From an uncultured Bacteroidota bacterium (GTDB lineage Bacteria; Bacteroidota; Bacteroidia; Chitinophagales; Chitinophagaceae), in NCBI GenBank assembly GCA_903851465.1, contig CAINOI010000033.1, forward strand, positions 1 through 64,000: a stretch of 64,000 bases of DNA. Direction: 5' to 3'. The translations under genes were made by a program, and so were the position numbers. Shown here piece after piece: positions 37,268 to 45,599 of this stretch. The notes below the pieces were generated by a model that was not told where the DNA came from, ran no database searches, and was given only the letters and a program-made list of their open reading frames with translations. The stretch's first letter is position 1. Each line of letters starts with the position of its first letter.

Positions 37268-39226
37268 ATGAAAAAGCAAGTCTTATTCCCACTAATTTTC
37301 GGTTTTATTTCCACTTTGGCAGTCGCTCAAGTGCCTAATGATGTGTATCGAATGGAAGCAGTCTCAAGACCTAAAATTTCTCCAGAAGGCAGTTGGATTT
37401 TGTATAGTCAATCAAAAATTGATGCTGCAAAAGACAGATCAGTCTCTAAATTATATATGATGTCTATGGATGGAAAAGAGACCATCACCTTAACAGAGCA
37501 AACAAAGGGTGTTGGCAATTACCAATGGAGTCCTGACGGGAAATACATTTCTTATTTAACAAAAGGAAAAGACGAGGACAATGGTTCACAAGTTTTTTTA
37601 ATGGATCGCCGAGGTGGAGAAGGTGTACAGCTAACGAATATCAAAGGAGAGATTAATGATTATGTTTGGTTCAATAGCGGTAAAAAAATGATCGTAGTCA
37701 TAAAAGATTTCAACTACGCAGATACTGCAAAGTCTAAAGTTAGAACGCCGTATGAAATGACTAGGTACAAATTCAAACAAGACAACGAAGGTTATTTAGA
37801 CAATCGTAAAACACATATCTATCTATTTGATTTAACTACAAAAAAATTAGATACTTTAACAAGTGGAAACTATAATGAGGGGGATGTGGCTATAAGTGCA
37901 GACGATTCAATGATTGCCTATGTGAGCAATGTTTCAGAAAATCCTGACAAGAATTCTAACACGGATTTATTTTTACTAAACCTTTCCAAAGGTTCGACAC
38001 CATTGCAGTTTACGAAATTTAAAGGTGCTAACACGAGTCCAGTATTTAGTCCAGACAATACTAAAATTGTTTTTTTACAATCTAGCTCGGAAAGAAATTT
38101 CGATATGTATGACATAACACAATTAGGCATATATGATCTTAAATCGAAAGCATTATCAATCGTTTCAAAAAATTATGACCGTGCATTCTCTTCTATTTTT
38201 TGGTCTAAAGATGGCCAGTCTATTTTATCTTTAGTTGAAGACGATAGAAAACAAAACCTTGTTCAATTTAATATACAAACTCAAAAACCAGAACAATTAA
38301 CAAATGAGATGGGTGTGTATAGTGCTATGGATATGAATGACAAGGGCGATATTGTTTTAATGTATAGCAATTTAGAAACACCAGCTGAAATTTATAGTTA
38401 TCAAAATAAATCGACCAAAAGATTGACTTATTTACAAGATGCATTTGTGAAAAGTATTAAAAAGGGATACCATAAAGGTTTTCAGTCTACTTCTTCGGAC
38501 GGTACTTTAGTTTCTGGTATCTTACATTTACCAGATAGTGGTGCAAAAAATCTACCATTGATTTTATTCATTCATGGTGGTCCAGTGGCACAAGATGATT
38601 ATTCTTTTGATATGACCAATCGTATTTATGCCGAAGCAGGCTATGCGGTGGCCAATGTGAATTATCGTGGTAGTAGCGGTAGAGGCGTTGCTTTTACAAG
38701 TGCAATTTATGCTGACTGGGGAAACAAGGAAGTAAAAGACATTGTGGGTGCAGCAGATTATTTAATTAAAGAAGGGATTGCGGATCCAAATAGACTAGGT
38801 ATTGCAGGCTGGAGCTATGGCGGTATTTTGACCAATTATACCATTGCCACAGACAAACGATTTAAAGCTGGAGTAAGTGGTGCAGGTAGCTCACTCATGA
38901 TGTCGGTATATGGATCTGATCAATACATTGCGCAATATGAAGATGAATTAGGTAAGCCCTGGGATAATCCTAAAAAATGGGAGGCATTGTCTTATCCATT
39001 CTATAAAGTAAAAGAGATTAAAGCGCCTGTGTTGTTCATGGCAAGTCAAGCAGATTTTAATGTGCCTGTCATTGGCGCTGAGCAAATGTACCAAGCATTT
39101 AAATCTGAAGGTATTCCAACTGAATTGATCATCTATCCAAATCAGAATCATGGCATACGCGTACCAAGTTATATTGTGCATCGTCATAATGCACATATTA
39201 ATTGGTTCAATAAATATTTAAAATGA
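37268..39226 (+). CDS. S9 family peptidase (prolyl oligopeptidase type), exported
   Basis: A 652-residue protein with a signal peptide (VLFPLIFGFISTLAVAQ). The N-terminal 380 residues form a beta-propeller with WSPDGKYISYLTKGK-type TolB/DPP repeats. The C-terminal alpha/beta-hydrolase domain has the oxyanion motif FIHGGPVAQ, nucleophile GWSYGG, catalytic Asp in ASQADFNVP and His in NQNHGIR. It is an acylaminoacyl- or dipeptidyl-peptidase of the periplasm. Its stop overlaps the start of the TspO-like gene (ATGA), tying it to an otherwise unrelated membrane protein and a regulator. Confidence 0.92.
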   Translation: MKKQVLFPLIFGFISTLAVAQVPNDVYRMEAVSRPKISPEGSWILYSQSKIDAAKDRSVSKLYMMSMDGKETITLTEQTKGVGNYQWSPDGKYISYLTKGKDEDNGSQVFLMDRRGGEGVQLTNIKGEINDYVWFNSGKKMIVVIKDFNYADTAKSKVRTPYEMTRYKFKQDNEGYLDNRKTHIYLFDLTTKKLDTLTSGNYNEGDVAISADDSMIAYVSNVSENPDKNSNTDLFLLNLSKGSTPLQFTKFKGANTSPVFSPDNTKIVFLQSSSERNFDMYDITQLGIYDLKSKALSIVSKNYDRAFSSIFWSKDGQSILSLVEDDRKQNLVQFNIQTQKPEQLTNEMGVYSAMDMNDKGDIVLMYSNLETPAEIYSYQNKSTKRLTYLQDAFVKSIKKGYHKGFQSTSSDGTLVSGILHLPDSGAKNLPLILFIHGGPVAQDDYSFDMTNRIYAEAGYAVANVNYRGSSGRGVAFTSAIYADWGNKEVKDIVGAADYLIKEGIADPNRLGIAGWSYGGILTNYTIATDKRFKAGVSGAGSSLMMSVYGSDQYIAQYEDELGKPWDNPKKWEALSYPFYKVKEIKAPVLFMASQADFNVPVIGAEQMYQAFKSEGIPTELIIYPNQNHGIRVPSYIVHRHNAHINWFNKYLK

Positions 39227-39996
39227 AAATAAGCATCACCTGGTTGCTATTTGTTGGTGTGATTGCAGTGAATGCGCTGGCCAATATTTTACCTATCAAT
39301 GGGTATAATACTGGCCAGATATCTGCATTCTATCCTAATGCATTTGTACCAGCAGGCTTTACATTTTCTATTTGGGGAGTGATTTATTTATTGTTGTTAT
39401 CTTATACCATTGGATTGACTTACTATTCAATACAACGCCAACATCACCCTAAAGCTTTTATATTTATTGAGCGCATCAATACTTATTTTTTATTGACCTG
39501 CGTTTTCAATATGGCTTGGATTGTGGCATGGCATTATTTGCAGATTGAATTATCTGTACTGATCATGTTATTATTTTTAAGCACATTGATTCAATTGTTT
39601 TTGAAAAGCAAATCAATGGCCAATGAATTAAGCTTAACGCAGAGATTTATTTTACAAACACCATTTATAGTATACTTAGGCTGGATCTCAGTTGCCACTA
39701 TCGCTAATATTACCGCCTTATTGGTCGCCTATAAATGGACCGCATTTGCAGTAGATCCAGTTTATTGGAGTGCAGCCATGATTTTGATTGCAATTGTACT
39801 TGCTCTGCTGATGTTAAGAAAATTCAAAGTTGTCGAATTTGCTTTAGTAGTAGCTTGGGCTTTATGGGGTATTTACAATGCACAAGGTCCTGCAGCGCCA
39901 TTACTAGCTAAATTAACTGCAGCTGGAATTGGGATATTAATTGCAGCAGTGTTGTTTACTTTAATACAAAAGCCAAGAAAAAATATAATGGCGTAA
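39223..39996 (+). CDS. Tryptophan-rich TspO/MBR-like membrane protein
   Basis: A 257-residue protein with about seven hydrophobic segments. PAGFTFSIWGVIYLLLL and NMAWIVAWHYL match TspO/MBR landmarks, and WALWGIYNAQGP is a late Trp motif. It is longer than classic five-helix TspO (about 160 residues), as in the extended Bacteroidota and actinobacterial forms. TspO proteins bind porphyrins and respond to oxygen and light; that role is inferred here. It is coupled to the S9 gene (4-base overlap) and followed eight bases later by the Crp/Fnr gene, so the three may share a transcript. Confidence 0.82.
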   Translation: MKISITWLLFVGVIAVNALANILPINGYNTGQISAFYPNAFVPAGFTFSIWGVIYLLLLSYTIGLTYYSIQRQHHPKAFIFIERINTYFLLTCVFNMAWIVAWHYLQIELSVLIMLLFLSTLIQLFLKSKSMANELSLTQRFILQTPFIVYLGWISVATIANITALLVAYKWTAFAVDPVYWSAAMILIAIVLALLMLRKFKVVEFALVVAWALWGIYNAQGPAAPLLAKLTAAGIGILIAAVLFTLIQKPRKNIMA

Positions 39997-40004
39997 ATTG
40001 CACC

Positions 40005-40637
40005 ATGATAACGAAGTCAGAATTAAAATTACTGTTTCCCGACTTAGAAGAGGGATTGTATGATGCAATCCTAGAAAATGCAGAAATCAAAGAAGTACCA
40101 GCGGGCACCGCCTTGTTAAAAGTGGGACAAAATATTCGTTCAACCATGATGGTGATAGAAGGTACCGTTAAACTGTATCAAGAAGATGAGGAAGGAGACG
40201 AATACTTTATGTATTATATCTCCCCAGGACAAGCTTGTGCGGTATCAATGGTTTGTAGCTTTCAGGCAGAGCAAAGTCAAGTATTAGCAAAAGCAATGAC
40301 AGATGTGACTTTGATTTCTATTCCAATTAAGTTTATGGACAAGTGGCTAAGTGAATTTAAGAGCTGGCATTATTTTGTGATTAAGACTTACAGAACTCGA
40401 TACGAGGAATTGTTAAAAACAGTGAATGAAGTTGCTTTTAAAAATATGGATGAACGTTTGGAATTTTATTTAAAAAAACAGGTTGATAAGTTTGGCACTA
40501 CTATTAAATTGACGCACCAAGAAATTGCATCCGATTTAAATAGTTCAAGAGAAGTGATAAGTAGATTAATGAAGAAGATGGAAAAAAATGGCTGGATCGT
40601 CTTACAAAGAAACAGTTTTGAGTGGATTAAGAAATAA
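40005..40637 (+). CDS. Crp/Fnr family transcription regulator
   Basis: A 210-residue protein with an N-terminal cyclic-nucleotide-binding-type beta-roll (about 20-120: VPAGTALLKVGQNIRSTMMVIEGTVKLY), a dimer helix, and a C-terminal winged helix whose recognition part is HQEIASDLNSSREVISRLMKKME (Ser-Ser-Arg-Glu, as in Crp/Fnr proteins). Only scattered Cys are present (in QACAVSMVCSF), and no Fnr-type N-terminal Fe-S cluster is seen. It sits at the edge of the sulfur cluster, convergent with it. It is the obvious candidate to bind the two GTGA-N6-TCAC palindromes at 45.0 and 46.9 kb. Confidence 0.9.
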   Translation: MITKSELKLLFPDLEEGLYDAILENAEIKEVPAGTALLKVGQNIRSTMMVIEGTVKLYQEDEEGDEYFMYYISPGQACAVSMVCSFQAEQSQVLAKAMTDVTLISIPIKFMDKWLSEFKSWHYFVIKTYRTRYEELLKTVNEVAFKNMDERLEFYLKKQVDKFGTTIKLTHQEIASDLNSSREVISRLMKKMEKNGWIVLQRNSFEWIKK

Positions 40638-40668
40638 CTTGATACATAATAGGAACTAAAGACGTAAT

Positions 40669-40700
40669 AAAAAAGGCCTCGAAATTCGAGGCCTTTTTTT
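40669..40700. terminator. Bidirectional rho-independent terminator
   Basis: GGCCTCG/CGAGGCC (40675-40693) with a short AAATT-type loop between A and T runs. It separates the convergent Crp/Fnr gene and the sulfur operon. Confidence 0.9.
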
Positions 40701-40717
40701 AAACATTGTAAAACGCG

Positions 40718-41203
40718 TTAGTGCGGTAATTTATCTTTAAAAAAACCATAGGTCCAAGTTCCTGCAATGGCACTTAGGATTACAACCAATACAGCGTAGA
40801 ATCCAGCACCAATATGAGCAAACAAAGGACCTGGACAAGCTCCAGTAATCGCCCAGCCAAACCCAAATAATAAACCTCCATATATTTGACCTTTGTTGAA
40901 TTCTTTATCAGCAATTTTGATCACTTCTCCATGAATCGTTTTGACATTGAATTTCTTAATCAAAAATACAGAGATTGCACCAACAAAAACAGCAGTTCCA
41001 ATTACGCCAAACATATGGAAACTTTGCAAGCGAAACATCTCTTGAATTCTGAACCAAGAAATGATTTCTGCTTTAACAAATACAATACCAAATAGTATAC
41101 CTACAATGGTATATTTTAAATTATACCAAGCTGGATGTTGTTGTTCTGATGCATTCACACAAGCTGTGTTGCTATCTATATTTTGTACCCTTTCGTTGTT
41201 CAT
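40718..41203 (-). CDS. YeeE/YedE-type sulfur transport protein (DUF6691 half)
   Basis: A 161-residue protein with four hydrophobic segments. FGWAITGACPGPLFAHIGAG (about 117-136) is the Cys-containing core of YeeE/YedE proteins, where the conserved Cys passes thiosulfate through the membrane. This short half normally pairs with a second YeeE-like protein, here encoded 10 bases upstream on the same strand. The pair should form one thiosulfate/sulfane-sulfur channel. Last gene of the five-gene minus-strand sulfur operon. Confidence 0.9.
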   Translation of the reverse strand: MNNERVQNIDSNTACVNASEQQHPAWYNLKYTIVGILFGIVFVKAEIISWFRIQEMFRLQSFHMFGVIGTAVFVGAISVFLIKKFNVKTIHGEVIKIADKEFNKGQIYGGLLFGFGWAITGACPGPLFAHIGAGFYAVLVVILSAIAGTWTYGFFKDKLPH

Positions 41204-41213
41204 TGTTTAATTT

Positions 41214-41777
41214 TTATAAGGATAAAATCCAAGGTAAAATAATATTGGCCATTAAGAATCCTCCTGCCATAAAGCAAATAGTGGCAACAAGAGAAGGCCA
41301 TTGTAAATTACTCAGGCCCATAATAGAATGGCCTGAAGTACAACCACCTGCATACCTTGTTCCAAAGCCAACTAAAAATCCCCCTACGACCATCATGATA
41401 AAACCACGAATGGTGAATAGAGCTTCAAAGCTAAATAATTCAGAAGGTAGCATATAATTGTAATTACGAATACCGTATTGTGCTAATTCTGACTGTAATG
41501 CCGGACTCACTTGAATAGGGGCATTGGTCATTAAATAATGAGTTGCTAAAAATGCGCCTAATAAAATTCCGCCTACAAAAAAGAAATTCCAAATTTCTTT
41601 TTTCCAATCATATTTAAAGAATTGAATGTCTGCTGGAAAACAAGCAGCGCAAATATGTCTAAGATTAGAAGAGATACCAAAAGACTTATTGCCTAAAATA
41701 AGTAATGCGGGTACAATGAGTCCAATAATAACACCAGCCACATACCAAGGCCAGGGTTGTTGAATCTGTTCGATCAT
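41214..41777 (-). CDS. YeeE/YedE-type sulfur transport protein
   Basis: A 187-residue membrane protein with about four or five helices. [20 protein letters not shown] is the classic YeeE/YedE Cys motif, and [17 protein letters not shown] supplies further Cys. Together with the DUF6691-type protein next to it, it makes a split YeeE transporter for thiosulfate or related sulfane-sulfur. It lies 11 bases downstream of the TsdA-like cytochrome gene in the same operon. Confidence 0.9.
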   Translation of the reverse strand: MIEQIQQPWPWYVAGVIIGLIVPALLILGNKSFGISSNLRHICAACFPADIQFFKYDWKKEIWNFFFVGGILLGAFLATHYLMTNAPIQVSPALQSELAQYGIRNYNYMLPSELFSFEALFTIRGFIMMVVGGFLVGFGTRYAGGCTSGHSIMGLSNLQWPSLVATICFMAGGFLMANIILPWILSL

Positions 41778-41788
41778 GTTGATTGTTT

Positions 41789-42772
41789 TTATTTAGAATA
41801 GAATTTTTTAATGGGCTTGTATGGCCCATATTTATGTTGTTGCTCTGAAAAGCTATCTGCATATGGGCCAAATGCGAAATCAATCGGTTTTTTATCGTAT
41901 TTAGGCCAGTCTTTTGATTGGTCTTTATGTGGCCTAGGTTGACTATTCACATACGCTGCTACATCCCAGCACTCCTCTTCTGTTAATGTAGGAGCCGCAT
42001 GTGAGGTTAATAGATAAGGCATATTATTTTTTACATAACCTGCAAAATTGCTAATCCTAAATAAACCAGCACCATCATTGTAACTATGTGGACCCCAAAG
42101 TGGCGGATACGAATATTCTAATTCATCGAGTGTTAATTGTCCTTCTCCATTTGCACCATGACAACTTTGACATTGTGCAGTGTAAACAATTTGTCCTTTT
42201 TGTGGATCTGCTGCTCGATCTAAAAAAGCTAATTTTTCAATGCCAGATCCATGTGGCTTCTGACCTTTTTCAACATCTTGCCCTAACCATTTGATATAAG
42301 CATAGATGGCTTTGAATTCTCTACTGTTGCTGTCCACGGCAGTTCCGTTTAAACTTCTTTCCATACAATCTGCTACACGCTTGTAGATGCTTTCAACCTG
42401 TCCGCTTCGGTCTCTAAATTTAGGATAGGTAGAAAATACAGCAGCATAATTATTACCCCATGCCTTTGCGCCAGCTTGTAAGTGACAGTTTTGGCAATTC
42501 ATACCATTGGTAATTTGAGCAACAGAACCTTTAGGTCCAAGGTATTTAGAAGTGTGTGCAATTAAATCTTGTCCATATATAATTAAGGCACGCTCTTCTC
42601 CAACTGTTGTGTTATCAAGGTAGATACTTGGCCCTACCCATGTGCTATCCTTATTGGGTATGGTGCCGTCAATTTTTAAATAATCTCCGCTAATAAAGCC
42701 CACTAAAAAATAGATACCAATCACTGCGACGATACCAATAAGAACTAGATATTGTTTTTTCATGACATACAA
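41789..42772 (-). CDS. tsdA: Dihaem c-type cytochrome, thiosulfate dehydrogenase (TsdA)-like
   Basis: A 327-residue protein anchored or exported by an N-terminal helix (YLVLIGIVAVIGIYFLVGFI). Two haem-c motifs are visible: CQNCH (93-97) and CQSCH (201-205). Between them lies DCMERSLNG, whose Cys136 matches the unusual distal haem ligand of TsdA enzymes (family pattern C-x-R-S-x-N-G). TsdA joins two thiosulfates to tetrathionate, or runs in reverse, in the periplasm. The partners agree: YeeE thiosulfate channels downstream, and a porin gene two bases upstream. Confidence 0.87.
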   Translation of the reverse strand: MYVMKKQYLVLIGIVAVIGIYFLVGFISGDYLKIDGTIPNKDSTWVGPSIYLDNTTVGEERALIIYGQDLIAHTSKYLGPKGSVAQITNGMNCQNCHLQAGAKAWGNNYAAVFSTYPKFRDRSGQVESIYKRVADCMERSLNGTAVDSNSREFKAIYAYIKWLGQDVEKGQKPHGSGIEKLAFLDRAADPQKGQIVYTAQCQSCHGANGEGQLTLDELEYSYPPLWGPHSYNDGAGLFRISNFAGYVKNNMPYLLTSHAAPTLTEEECWDVAAYVNSQPRPHKDQSKDWPKYDKKPIDFAFGPYADSFSEQQHKYGPYKPIKKFYSK

Positions 42773-42774
42773 AT

Positions 42775-44160
42775 TTAAAAGTGAAAATTCAATATAAAAT
42801 TAATATGCCCCATGTTTACTTTATTGATATAATATTTCGCATCATTATAAGTATCGCCAATTGCATCCTTATGAAAATAAGTTAGCTGCGTGTCCCATCC
42901 TTTCCAGAAACCTTTGAAAGTATAACGAAGATCTATATTATATTGAAAATAGCTAGGTAGTCCATATTTATTCATCGCATAGTTTTTAACATCAGCTAGT
43001 TGATAATAACCGGCTGCCAAGCTTAAAGTCAAGGGTAAACTAGATGGAATAAATTTTGATTTAAACATATAGGCAGTTAGGTCTCCCATGCCTTCGCTAC
43101 GCTCACCTTGTAGAAAAGTGTAAAATGGATCTCGTCCCCATTCTCTCGGCATTAAATATCTTCCATGCTTTGTTATTCTAGTAAAATTCAACGAATGGTC
43201 CCAATGCCCAATCTGTCTTCCAAGTCTTCCGCCAAATACTAAAGCAGACTGACTAGGATTAAAATAAGTTTTTTCCTTCGAATCATTGCCCCCATTATTG
43301 ATTACAGTTTGACCAATTAATTGGACCCCATAATAGTATGGACTTGTTTTGGAAGCAGACTTATCATATTGAATTAAGCTGCTATTAAATATATTATCTA
43401 CATACTGATTCCAGAATTGTATTTTTTTTGATTTTTTAAATTCAAATTCAGCACCAATTAATGCAACGCCTGCTGTAGTTAACTGATTTTTATATCCAGA
43501 CTTGCTTCCATCTATATTGACACCAGTTGAAAAAACACCGATAGATTGATTGGCCTTAAACCAAGCCACAGTGCCCCCAGGCGAGAATTGATTTAGCCAA
43601 CCTGCATAGAACTTATTTTTACGGTATTTATATTGACCCCAAAGGCCTTGAACTTCTGTCGGTCGCATTCTCCCATCTTGTAAATTAATAAATGGCGTAT
43701 TTAATAGCTGCTTCCCTAATGTAATACTGAGTTGCTTTTTTTGATATTGAACGTACAATTCCTCCAACCGTTTCATGTCTGTTTTATTTGAAGGATTGGT
43801 CACATCAAAAAGGCCTAATTCATATCTGTTCGCAGTCGCTGCTAAAGGATGTAATGTGGTTAGGTCTGTTGAAAACACATTATAGACCATAAAGCCACTT
43901 ATTCCAAATTGAATATTAGAGCGTGGTTTTGTAAGAAATTTTAATCCCCCGCCTAGTGCATATGCATATTCTTCTTTATTATTTTGATTATATGTACTGC
44001 TATAAAATGATCTAACATGCCCTTGTACTGTACCCATTTGAAAATGTTTCATCAAGCTGCTATCCTTTTGAATAAGCTCCTCTTGGGCAGAAGCATTTCC
44101 TAAAATAAGTGAGCAAAAAAGTAGAAAAAAGAGATGCTTATTCATGAAGCGCATTTGCAT
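42775..44160 (-). CDS. Outer-membrane porin-like protein in sulfur operon
   Basis: A 461-residue protein. The likely functional start is the internal MNKHLFFLLFCSLILGNASAQ (five codons in), a good signal peptide. The mature protein is a run of amphipathic strands rich in Tyr, Gly and Asn (FYSSTYNQNN, LYVQYQKKQLSITLGKQ, FYAGWLNQFSPGG) and ends in an aromatic residue (NFILNFHF), as an outer-membrane barrel should. It resembles OprD-type substrate porins. In this operon it probably admits thiosulfate or an organic sulfur compound. It begins two bases after the TauE/SafE gene. Confidence 0.8.
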   Translation of the reverse strand: MQMRFMNKHLFFLLFCSLILGNASAQEELIQKDSSLMKHFQMGTVQGHVRSFYSSTYNQNNKEEYAYALGGGLKFLTKPRSNIQFGISGFMVYNVFSTDLTTLHPLAATANRYELGLFDVTNPSNKTDMKRLEELYVQYQKKQLSITLGKQLLNTPFINLQDGRMRPTEVQGLWGQYKYRKNKFYAGWLNQFSPGGTVAWFKANQSIGVFSTGVNIDGSKSGYKNQLTTAGVALIGAEFEFKKSKKIQFWNQYVDNIFNSSLIQYDKSASKTSPYYYGVQLIGQTVINNGGNDSKEKTYFNPSQSALVFGGRLGRQIGHWDHSLNFTRITKHGRYLMPREWGRDPFYTFLQGERSEGMGDLTAYMFKSKFIPSSLPLTLSLAAGYYQLADVKNYAMNKYGLPSYFQYNIDLRYTFKGFWKGWDTQLTYFHKDAIGDTYNDAKYYINKVNMGHINFILNFHF

Positions 44161-44162
44161 AA

Positions 44163-44975
44163 TTAGTGAACACTAGATATTGGGAAAAATAATTGTTGGG
44201 CGATGATATACAAACCCATTACTAAAACAAACCAGCCAAAACCGGCTTTTAGTTTATGACCATCTATTCGCTTACTTAATACATCTCCAATGAAAATACC
44301 TACAATAGCAAGTGCAGTAACGCTCAATAATAAAGTCCAATCTATTGCACTTTTTCCTAAATCGCCAGTAAATCCAATTAAAGACTTGGCGGCAATGATT
44401 AATAAAGAGGTACCCACCGCTTGCTTCATTGGAAGTTGACTCAACATCACCAGCGCTGGGATAATTAAAAATCCACCGCCTGCGCCAACTAAGCCAGTAA
44501 GCACACCTACGAATGCACCCTCTAATAAAATCATAGGGTAATTAAATTTTTGGGCTGCTTCTTTTAAATCCATATTGCCAGTTTTTGAGCGTATCATAGA
44601 AAAAGAAGCTGCGACCATTAAAATGGCAAATAACAACATCATCATTAAAGATTTTGTTATTTCAAAACCAGCAATCGAGCCAAGCGCTGAGGGAATAGCC
44701 GGCACCAAAAACTTTCTAGTTGCAAATACAGCAATGATGGATGGAATGCCAAAAATGATAGCAGTTTTTATATTTACAAATCCTTGCTTGTATTTAGGCC
44801 AAGCACCAACAAGACTACTTGAGCCAACTATAAAAAGTGAGTAGGCAGTTGCTAAAACAGGTTCTACATGAAATAAATAGACTAAAACTGGAACCGTAAG
44901 AATACTTCCTCCTCCGCCAATTAATCCAAGAGAGATGCCAATTAAAATTGAAGCCAAATAGCCTATGATTTCCAT
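44163..44975 (-). CDS. Sulfite exporter TauE/SafE family protein
   Basis: A 270-residue protein with about eight membrane helices and the family's two related halves: GISLGLIGGGGSILTVPVLVYL near the N-terminus and VGVLTGLVGAGGGFLIIPALVML in the middle. TauE/SafE proteins export sulfite or sulfoacetate. It is the first gene of the minus-strand sulfur operon. The operator-plus-promoter arrangement just upstream matches that of the persulfide dioxygenase gene. Confidence 0.92.
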   Translation of the reverse strand: MEIIGYLASILIGISLGLIGGGGSILTVPVLVYLFHVEPVLATAYSLFIVGSSSLVGAWPKYKQGFVNIKTAIIFGIPSIIAVFATRKFLVPAIPSALGSIAGFEITKSLMMMLLFAILMVAASFSMIRSKTGNMDLKEAAQKFNYPMILLEGAFVGVLTGLVGAGGGFLIIPALVMLSQLPMKQAVGTSLLIIAAKSLIGFTGDLGKSAIDWTLLLSVTALAIVGIFIGDVLSKRIDGHKLKAGFGWFVLVMGLYIIAQQLFFPISSVH

Positions 44976-44990
44976 GTTGTATTATTTGAC

Positions 44991-45040
44991 ACAAAGGTGC
45001 TTTTATAAAAATAAAAGGTAGGTGATAAATGTCACCTACC
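44991..45040 (-). promoter_or_regulatory. Operator and promoter of the sulfur operon
   Basis: A 24-base inverted repeat (45017-45040; 9-bp arms GGTAGGTGA/TCACCTACC) contains a Crp/Fnr-type core GTGA-TAAATG-TCAC centred at 45028.5. On the minus strand it is followed after 22 bases by CACCTTTG (44999-44992), a variant of the Bacteroidota -7 box TAnnTTTG. The centre lies about 40 bases before the expected transcript start, a class II activator position. The same arrangement, base for base in spacing, precedes the gene at 46980. Confidence 0.7.
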
Positions 45041-45167
45041 CAATTATTTTAGCAAAAAATATGAATACTGAATCAATAAATTTAAACTATCAACCAAGGT
45101 TTTAAAACTATGTTATAAATGTTGTATTTTGAGCCGAAACTAGCTTTATAATAATTATTTAAATACC

Positions 45168-45595
45168 ATGAAAAATTTACATTTAATAGCATTGTGCCTT
45201 TTATTATTTACAAGTTCAGTGGTCATGGCTCAAGATAAAAAACAAAGCCACATCAAGTGGTGCTACAATTAAATTCTGCGGATACTGCAGTTTGGAGCGG
45301 TATGCTTGGTAATATTCGTAATTTTCAAAAAGTATGGCCTGGTAATGTTACAATAGAAGTGGTCGTGCATGGGAAGGCTTTGAATTTTTTAGTGGCAGAA
45401 AAGTCACACTTAGTATCAGAAATTGAGGCAATGACAAAACTTGGTGTTGTTTTTAATGCTTGTGAAAACACCATGAATAAATATGGCATTCGAAAAGACA
45501 TGCTCATTCCTACTGTTAGTTCTGTACCATCTGGTGTAGCAGAATTAGTGATAAAACAAGAGGAAGGTTGGAGCTATTTAAAGACAGGATATTAA
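45168..45595 (+). pseudogene. DsrE-family sulfur-carrier-like protein, split by a one-base frameshift
   Basis: An ATG at 45168 begins a clean signal peptide (KNLHLIALCLLLFTSSVVMAQ), but that frame stops after 34 codons. The DsrE-like body (VVLQLNSADTAVWSG... to GWSYLKTGY, ending at 45595) lies in another frame. Adding one A to the A6 run at 45237-45242 joins them as ...AQDKKTKPHQVVLQLNSAD..., a natural exported DsrE protein of about 140 residues. So the gene carries a one-base deletion, a slippage site or a read error. DsrE-type proteins carry sulfane sulfur or form part of sulfur relays. It is divergent from the sulfur operon and lies just upstream of the malic enzyme. Confidence 0.8.
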
Positions 45596-45599
45596 TTAT

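Noticed and set aside
44163-44975. Minus-strand TauE gene read as a general permease unrelated to sulfur
   Set aside because: The two Gly-rich half motifs and the neighbouring thiosulfate genes fit TauE/SafE much better.
45257-45595. GTG-started cytoplasmic DsrE protein as an intact gene
   Set aside because: A perfect signal peptide in the neighbouring frame ends within one base-shift of it, so the longer frameshifted gene explains the data better.
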